Assembly: GCF_047425875.1 (NCBI RefSeq)
Contig: NZ_CP179727.1
Span: forward strand, 1-64,000
DNA: 64,000 bases
Direction: 5' to 3'
From: Macrococcoides animalis
GTDB taxonomy: Bacteria > Bacillota > Bacilli > Staphylococcales > Staphylococcaceae
Shown: in pieces, positions 60,342-64,000 of the stretch
How the letters are laid out: each line of letters begins with the position of its first letter
Position numbering within the stretch: the first letter of the stretch is position 1
Notes under the pieces: model-generated
The model's input: only the letters and a program-made list of their open reading frames with translations
Told to the model about the DNA's origin: nothing
Databases searched by the model: none
Position numbers and translations under genes: made by a program

Positions 60342-62015
60342 TTATTCAGTAGATACTTGGATAGATGGTGACACTGCTTCTGAAATTTTATCTTCTAATG
60401 CTTTTGTGTACATTTCAACTTCGCTTGAATCATAATGTAATAATTCTGCTAACACTTTAATGATAGCCTCTTTATATTCAAAAACTTGTTGAATATTAAA
60501 ATATAAATCACCACTTCTTCTAATTATAAAGTCAGTCGGTTGATATACCATTTCATTTTGAATACCATACACAAGTTCAGCATATAAACTTACTGGCATA
60601 TCTTTATATGATTTGCCACCACAAATTTGTGCGATAGCAAATAAATCATCATGATTTGAACCGTATTTGCAAATGATTGCTTCCTGTTCATCTTGAGATA
60701 AAATATTGAATAATTTAGGGTTAACGTGCGAACTTATATATTGTTCAAAGTTCATACTTCCACCTACATCTCCACCAGATATCGGTGTACGTTTCGTATT
60801 ACTTTCCGGGAACTTTAATTTGTATTCTTCTTTTAAACGTTTCGCTACTAAATCCACAATATCTTGAGCCATATGACGGTAACCTGTTAATTTACCACCT
60901 GCAATCGTTAAAAGACCAGATTTACCTTCCCAAATTTCATCTTTACGCGAAATTTCTGAAGGATCTTTTCCTTTTTCTAATATTAATGGACGAATACCTG
61001 CCCAAGTTGATTCAATATCATCATCACTTATTTCTACACTTGGGAACATGTAATTAATCGCTGCAATAATATAATCTCTGTCTTCTTGTGTTACTTTCGG
61101 ATTTTGTTTATCGTTATTATAGAAAGTATCTGTAGTACCGACATATGTTTTACCATCACGAGGGATCGCAAATATCATACGTTTATCATTTTCAGTATCG
61201 AAATAAACAGCTTGACGCAAAGGAAAGTCGCTTTGATCGAATACTAAATGAATTCCTTTTGTTAATCGTAATTGCTTATTGTTTTTAGAATAGTCGCTAT
61301 CACGCACTTCATCAACCCAAGGACCTGTTGCATTGACAACTTTCTTTGCTTTAATGTTAATCTTCGTATTACTTACTAAATCGGTAACAGTAATGCCATC
61401 CACTTTCTTTTTCTTATCATAAGTAAATCCTGTTGATTTCACGTAATTTAATACGTCAGCACCAAATTCCGCTGCTTGCTTCATGACTTCAATCGTCATA
61501 CGCGCATCATCTGTACGGTATTCAACATATGATCCACCTCCACGTAAGCCGTCAGGTTTCACTAATGGCTCTTTTGCTAACGTTTCTTTTGCTGATAACA
61601 TAACACGACGTTCTGATTTCTTAACTTCCGCTAAATAATCATATACTTTTAATGCGAGTGACGTTGTTGTCGGACCAAACGTGCCCCCTTTATGCATCGG
61701 TAATAACATACGTTCAGGCGTTGTTACGTGTGGACCATTCTCATAAACGATGGCACGTTCTTTACCCGTTTCAGAAACGACACCGATCTGTAATTGTTTT
61801 AAGTAACGTAATCCACCGTGAACTAACTTCGTCGAACGACTTGAAGTACCTGAAGCAAAGTCTTGCATTTCAACAAGTGCGACCTTCATGCCACGTTGTG
61901 CAGCATCAAACGCTATCCCAGCACCTGTAATACCTCCACCAATAATGACAACATCATATGCGGTATGTTGCATACGATTCAATACTTTTGTACGGTTCAA
62001 ACTTGATAACTTCAT
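60342..62015 (-). CDS. glpD: Aerobic glycerol-3-phosphate dehydrogenase
   Basis: Membrane-associated FAD enzyme that oxidises glycerol-3-phosphate to DHAP and feeds electrons to quinones. FAD motif VVIIGGGITGAGIAFDAAQRG; the ASGTSSRSTKLVHGGLRYL flavin loop; C-terminal cap. 557 residues. SD GGAGGAATCATT. It follows glpK after 62 bases. Confidence 0.96.
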   Translation of the reverse strand: MKLSSLNRTKVLNRMQHTAYDVVIIGGGITGAGIAFDAAQRGMKVALVEMQDFASGTSSRSTKLVHGGLRYLKQLQIGVVSETGKERAIVYENGPHVTTPERMLLPMHKGGTFGPTTTSLALKVYDYLAEVKKSERRVMLSAKETLAKEPLVKPDGLRGGGSYVEYRTDDARMTIEVMKQAAEFGADVLNYVKSTGFTYDKKKKVDGITVTDLVSNTKINIKAKKVVNATGPWVDEVRDSDYSKNNKQLRLTKGIHLVFDQSDFPLRQAVYFDTENDKRMIFAIPRDGKTYVGTTDTFYNNDKQNPKVTQEDRDYIIAAINYMFPSVEISDDDIESTWAGIRPLILEKGKDPSEISRKDEIWEGKSGLLTIAGGKLTGYRHMAQDIVDLVAKRLKEEYKLKFPESNTKRTPISGGDVGGSMNFEQYISSHVNPKLFNILSQDEQEAIICKYGSNHDDLFAIAQICGGKSYKDMPVSLYAELVYGIQNEMVYQPTDFIIRRSGDLYFNIQQVFEYKEAIIKVLAELLHYDSSEVEMYTKALEDKISEAVSPSIQVSTE

Positions 62016-62077
62016 AATGATTCCTCCATCATTCTTAATATCTTTATATACCCTTTAATTCTCATATTAAAAGAATT

Positions 62078-63580
62078 TTACTTTTTATTTTTCTTAAACA
62101 TTTGCGTCGCTTTCACTGCCGTTTGCCAACCTTCATAAAGCTCTTCACGCGTTGCATCATCCATCGTTGGATCAAATTGTTTATCGAGTTGGAATTTTTC
62201 TTTAATTTCATCTTTTGATTGCCAGAAACCAACTGCAATACCTGCCAAATAAGCTGCACCTAAGGCTGTCGTTTCGTTATTTTCAGGACGCTCTACAGGG
62301 ACATTTAAAATATCAGATTGGAATTGCATTAAGAAATCATTTTTAACAGCGCCGCCATCTACTCGTAATTTCTTTAATTCAATTCCTGAATCTATCTCCA
62401 TCGCATCAATTACATCACGCGTTTGATACGCTAAACTTTCTAACGTTGCACGAATGAAATGTTCTTTTTCAGTACCACGAGTAATACCAAATACCGCTCC
62501 ACGAGCCTCTGAATCCCAATACGGTGTGCCTAATCCTACAAATGCTGGAACGACATAAACACCATCTGTTGATTCAACGCGTTTAGCATAAGTTTCGGAT
62601 AATGGCGCATCTTTTATCATACGCATACCATCGCGTAACCATTGAATCGCACTACCTGCTACAAATATAGAACCTTCCAATGCATAATTCACTTTACCAT
62701 CGATACCATACGCTAAAGTTGTTAATAATCCACTTTCAGATTTAACCGCTTTTTCTCCAGTATTCATTAGCATAAAACAACCTGTACCATAAGTGTTTTT
62801 AGCTTCACCTTCATAAAAACACGCCTGACCAAACAATGCTGCTTGTTGATCACCTGCAATACCAGCAATCGGGATATTTTCGCCAAAGAAATGAGGTGAA
62901 TCTGTATGCGCATAAATTTCACTTGATGGTTTCACTTCAGGTAACATCGATTTTGGTATTGTTAAATAATCAAGTAACGTAACGTCCCACTTTAAATCGT
63001 AAATGTTATACATTAATGTGCGACTTGCATTTGAATAATCTGTTACATGGGCTTTTCCTCCTGAGAGCTTCCAGACAATCCAAGTATCAATCGTACCAAA
63101 TAGTAAATCGCCTTTTTCAGCTTTTTCTCGCGCACCATCTACATGATCTAAAATCCATTTCACTTTTGTACCAGAGAAATATGGATCAAGCAATAATCCC
63201 GTTTTTTCTCTAAAAGTTTGCTCTAAATCCTGTGCTTTTAATGCATCACAAATCGATTGTGTTTGACGCGATTGCCAAACGATAGCATGATATACAGGCT
63301 TCTCTGTTACCTTATCCCAAACAACAGCTGTTTCACGTTGATTTGTTATTCCGATACCAGCAATTTGTTCAGCTTTAACATCACTTTCTATCAGTACACT
63401 GGAAATACATGAAAGAACAGATGACCATATTTCATTCGCATCGTGCTCTACCCATCCAATTTGCGGAAAATGTTGTTTGAATTCACGTTGCGCAACACCT
63501 TTAATGTCGCCATCGTGATTCACTAACATCGCGCGTGTACTTGTCGTCCCTTGATCAATACTTAAAATATATTTTTCCAT
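62078..63580 (-). CDS. glpK: Glycerol kinase
   Basis: ATP-dependent phosphorylation of glycerol. FGGY-family signatures: SIDQGTTSTRAMLVNHDGDI; FLMLMNTG; the GAAYLAGIAVGFW signature near the C-terminus. His in TLAYG..., the Firmicute regulatory histidine loop phosphorylated by HPr, is plausible (EHFIRATLESLAYQTRDV lies nearby) but I did not assign it. 500 residues. SD AAAGGGGATTTTC. Confidence 0.96.
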   Translation of the reverse strand: MEKYILSIDQGTTSTRAMLVNHDGDIKGVAQREFKQHFPQIGWVEHDANEIWSSVLSCISSVLIESDVKAEQIAGIGITNQRETAVVWDKVTEKPVYHAIVWQSRQTQSICDALKAQDLEQTFREKTGLLLDPYFSGTKVKWILDHVDGAREKAEKGDLLFGTIDTWIVWKLSGGKAHVTDYSNASRTLMYNIYDLKWDVTLLDYLTIPKSMLPEVKPSSEIYAHTDSPHFFGENIPIAGIAGDQQAALFGQACFYEGEAKNTYGTGCFMLMNTGEKAVKSESGLLTTLAYGIDGKVNYALEGSIFVAGSAIQWLRDGMRMIKDAPLSETYAKRVESTDGVYVVPAFVGLGTPYWDSEARGAVFGITRGTEKEHFIRATLESLAYQTRDVIDAMEIDSGIELKKLRVDGGAVKNDFLMQFQSDILNVPVERPENNETTALGAAYLAGIAVGFWQSKDEIKEKFQLDKQFDPTMDDATREELYEGWQTAVKATQMFKKNKK

Positions 63581-63646
63581 AGTGAAAATCCCCTTTATGC
63601 TTTGAATTATTTATTTTATTCGTCCAATATGTTATTGTTTATTATT

Positions 63647-64000
63647 TTATATGATTGGAGACGTTTTTTCTTTTAAAAACACTTTATTTAATACTATACC
63701 AATAATTAAGACAGTAATTAATACAGCAATTGAAACGATATCTATTCCGCCAAATTGACCTTTAAAAAGCAATCGGTAAAGTGTTGCACCAAACATTCCG
63801 CCTGCAATCGGTCCTAAAATCGGTACAATCGCATATGTAAAGTTAGAAGTACCCTTTCCTGGAATTGGCAAAATAAAATGGGCTAACCTCGGACCAAAGT
63901 CACGTGCTGGATTAATAGCGTAACCTGTTGCCCCACCTAAACTAATGCCGATAGCTATTATTAGAATACCAACAACTAGTGGATTTAAACCTTCAGCAAA
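63647..64000 (-). CDS. glpF: Glycerol facilitator GlpF, 5' part outside the window
   Basis: Aquaglyceroporin; only the last 117 residues are inside. The second pore motif NPARD appears in GYAINPARDFGPRLAHF, typical of glycerol-selective MIP channels. Two to three membrane helices remain before the basic tail KEKTSPII. It precedes glpK by 66 bases, giving the order glpF-glpK-glpD. Confidence 0.95.
   Translation of the reverse strand, partial: FAEGLNPLVVGILIIAIGISLGGATGYAINPARDFGPRLAHFILPIPGKGTSNFTYAIVPILGPIAGGMFGATLYRLLFKGQFGGIDIVSIAVLITVLIIGIVLNKVFLKEKTSPII

Overview
The window is a low-GC Firmicute chromosome and almost certainly a Staphylococcus other than S. aureus. The marker order is staphylococcal: parE-parC-alsT-glcT, sbcDC, sosA-lexA, katA-rpmG-rpsN-guaC, hom-thrC-thrB, glnRA-hflX-bsaA-hfq-miaA and glpFKD. 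Three traits differ from the S. aureus arrangement as I remember it: a ptsG gene lies directly behind glcT, a panBCD/panE locus lies next to gabP, and two zinc-starvation genes lie between rpsN and rpmG. No rRNA, tRNA, phage, insertion sequence or CRISPR array was seen. Most genes are on the minus strand, and nearly all are core metabolism or housekeeping.

Layout. 1-5.5 kb: glucose PTS permease (cut by the window edge), its antiterminator GlcT with the RNA target between them, a secreted DUF1002 protein behind a strong palindrome, and an AlsT amino-acid carrier. 5.6-14.5 kb: topoisomerase IV (parC, parE with a LexA box), plsY, a HesB-fold protein, a YneP-type thioesterase with a FapR-like operator, and aconitase. 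14.7-22.5 kb: a BCCT osmolyte carrier, mscL, a Sco1-type copper protein, sbcCD, and the small DUF2922/DUF1659 pair. 22.6-29.1 kb: a block collinear with the Bacillus yne region (DUF2621, ccdC, ccdA, yneF, tkt, DUF896, sosA, lexA).

29.5-37.9 kb holds a scattered zinc-limitation regulon. Four 15-bp palindromes of the form TCGTAA-N3-TTACGA lie in front of zinT, the zinc-free S14 gene (rpsN), a ZnuA-type lipoprotein, and a COG0523 GTPase followed by the cysteine-depleted L33 gene (rpmG). Unrelated small genes and guaC are interspersed, and a decayed oxidoreductase gene follows rpmG. 37.9-44.9 kb: catalase with an exact PerR box, GabP-type permease, and the pantothenate genes panD, panC, panB and panE, with a tiny membrane-protein gene inserted on the opposite strand between panC and panB.

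44.9-53.1 kb: a HAD phosphatase, the threonine branch (thrB, thrC, hom) divergent from aspartokinase lysC, and three poorly characterised genes including a repeat-rich lipoprotein. 53.3-64 kb: glnRA, a PLP-dependent YnbB-type protein, hflX, glutathione-peroxidase homologue, hfq, miaA, a lysophospholipase-like hydrolase, and the glycerol genes glpD, glpK and glpF (cut by the window edge).

Many genes start with TTG or with an ATG a few codons inside the longest reading frame. I chose starts by Shine-Dalgarno (SD) spacing. All family assignments come from reading motifs, not from database searches.
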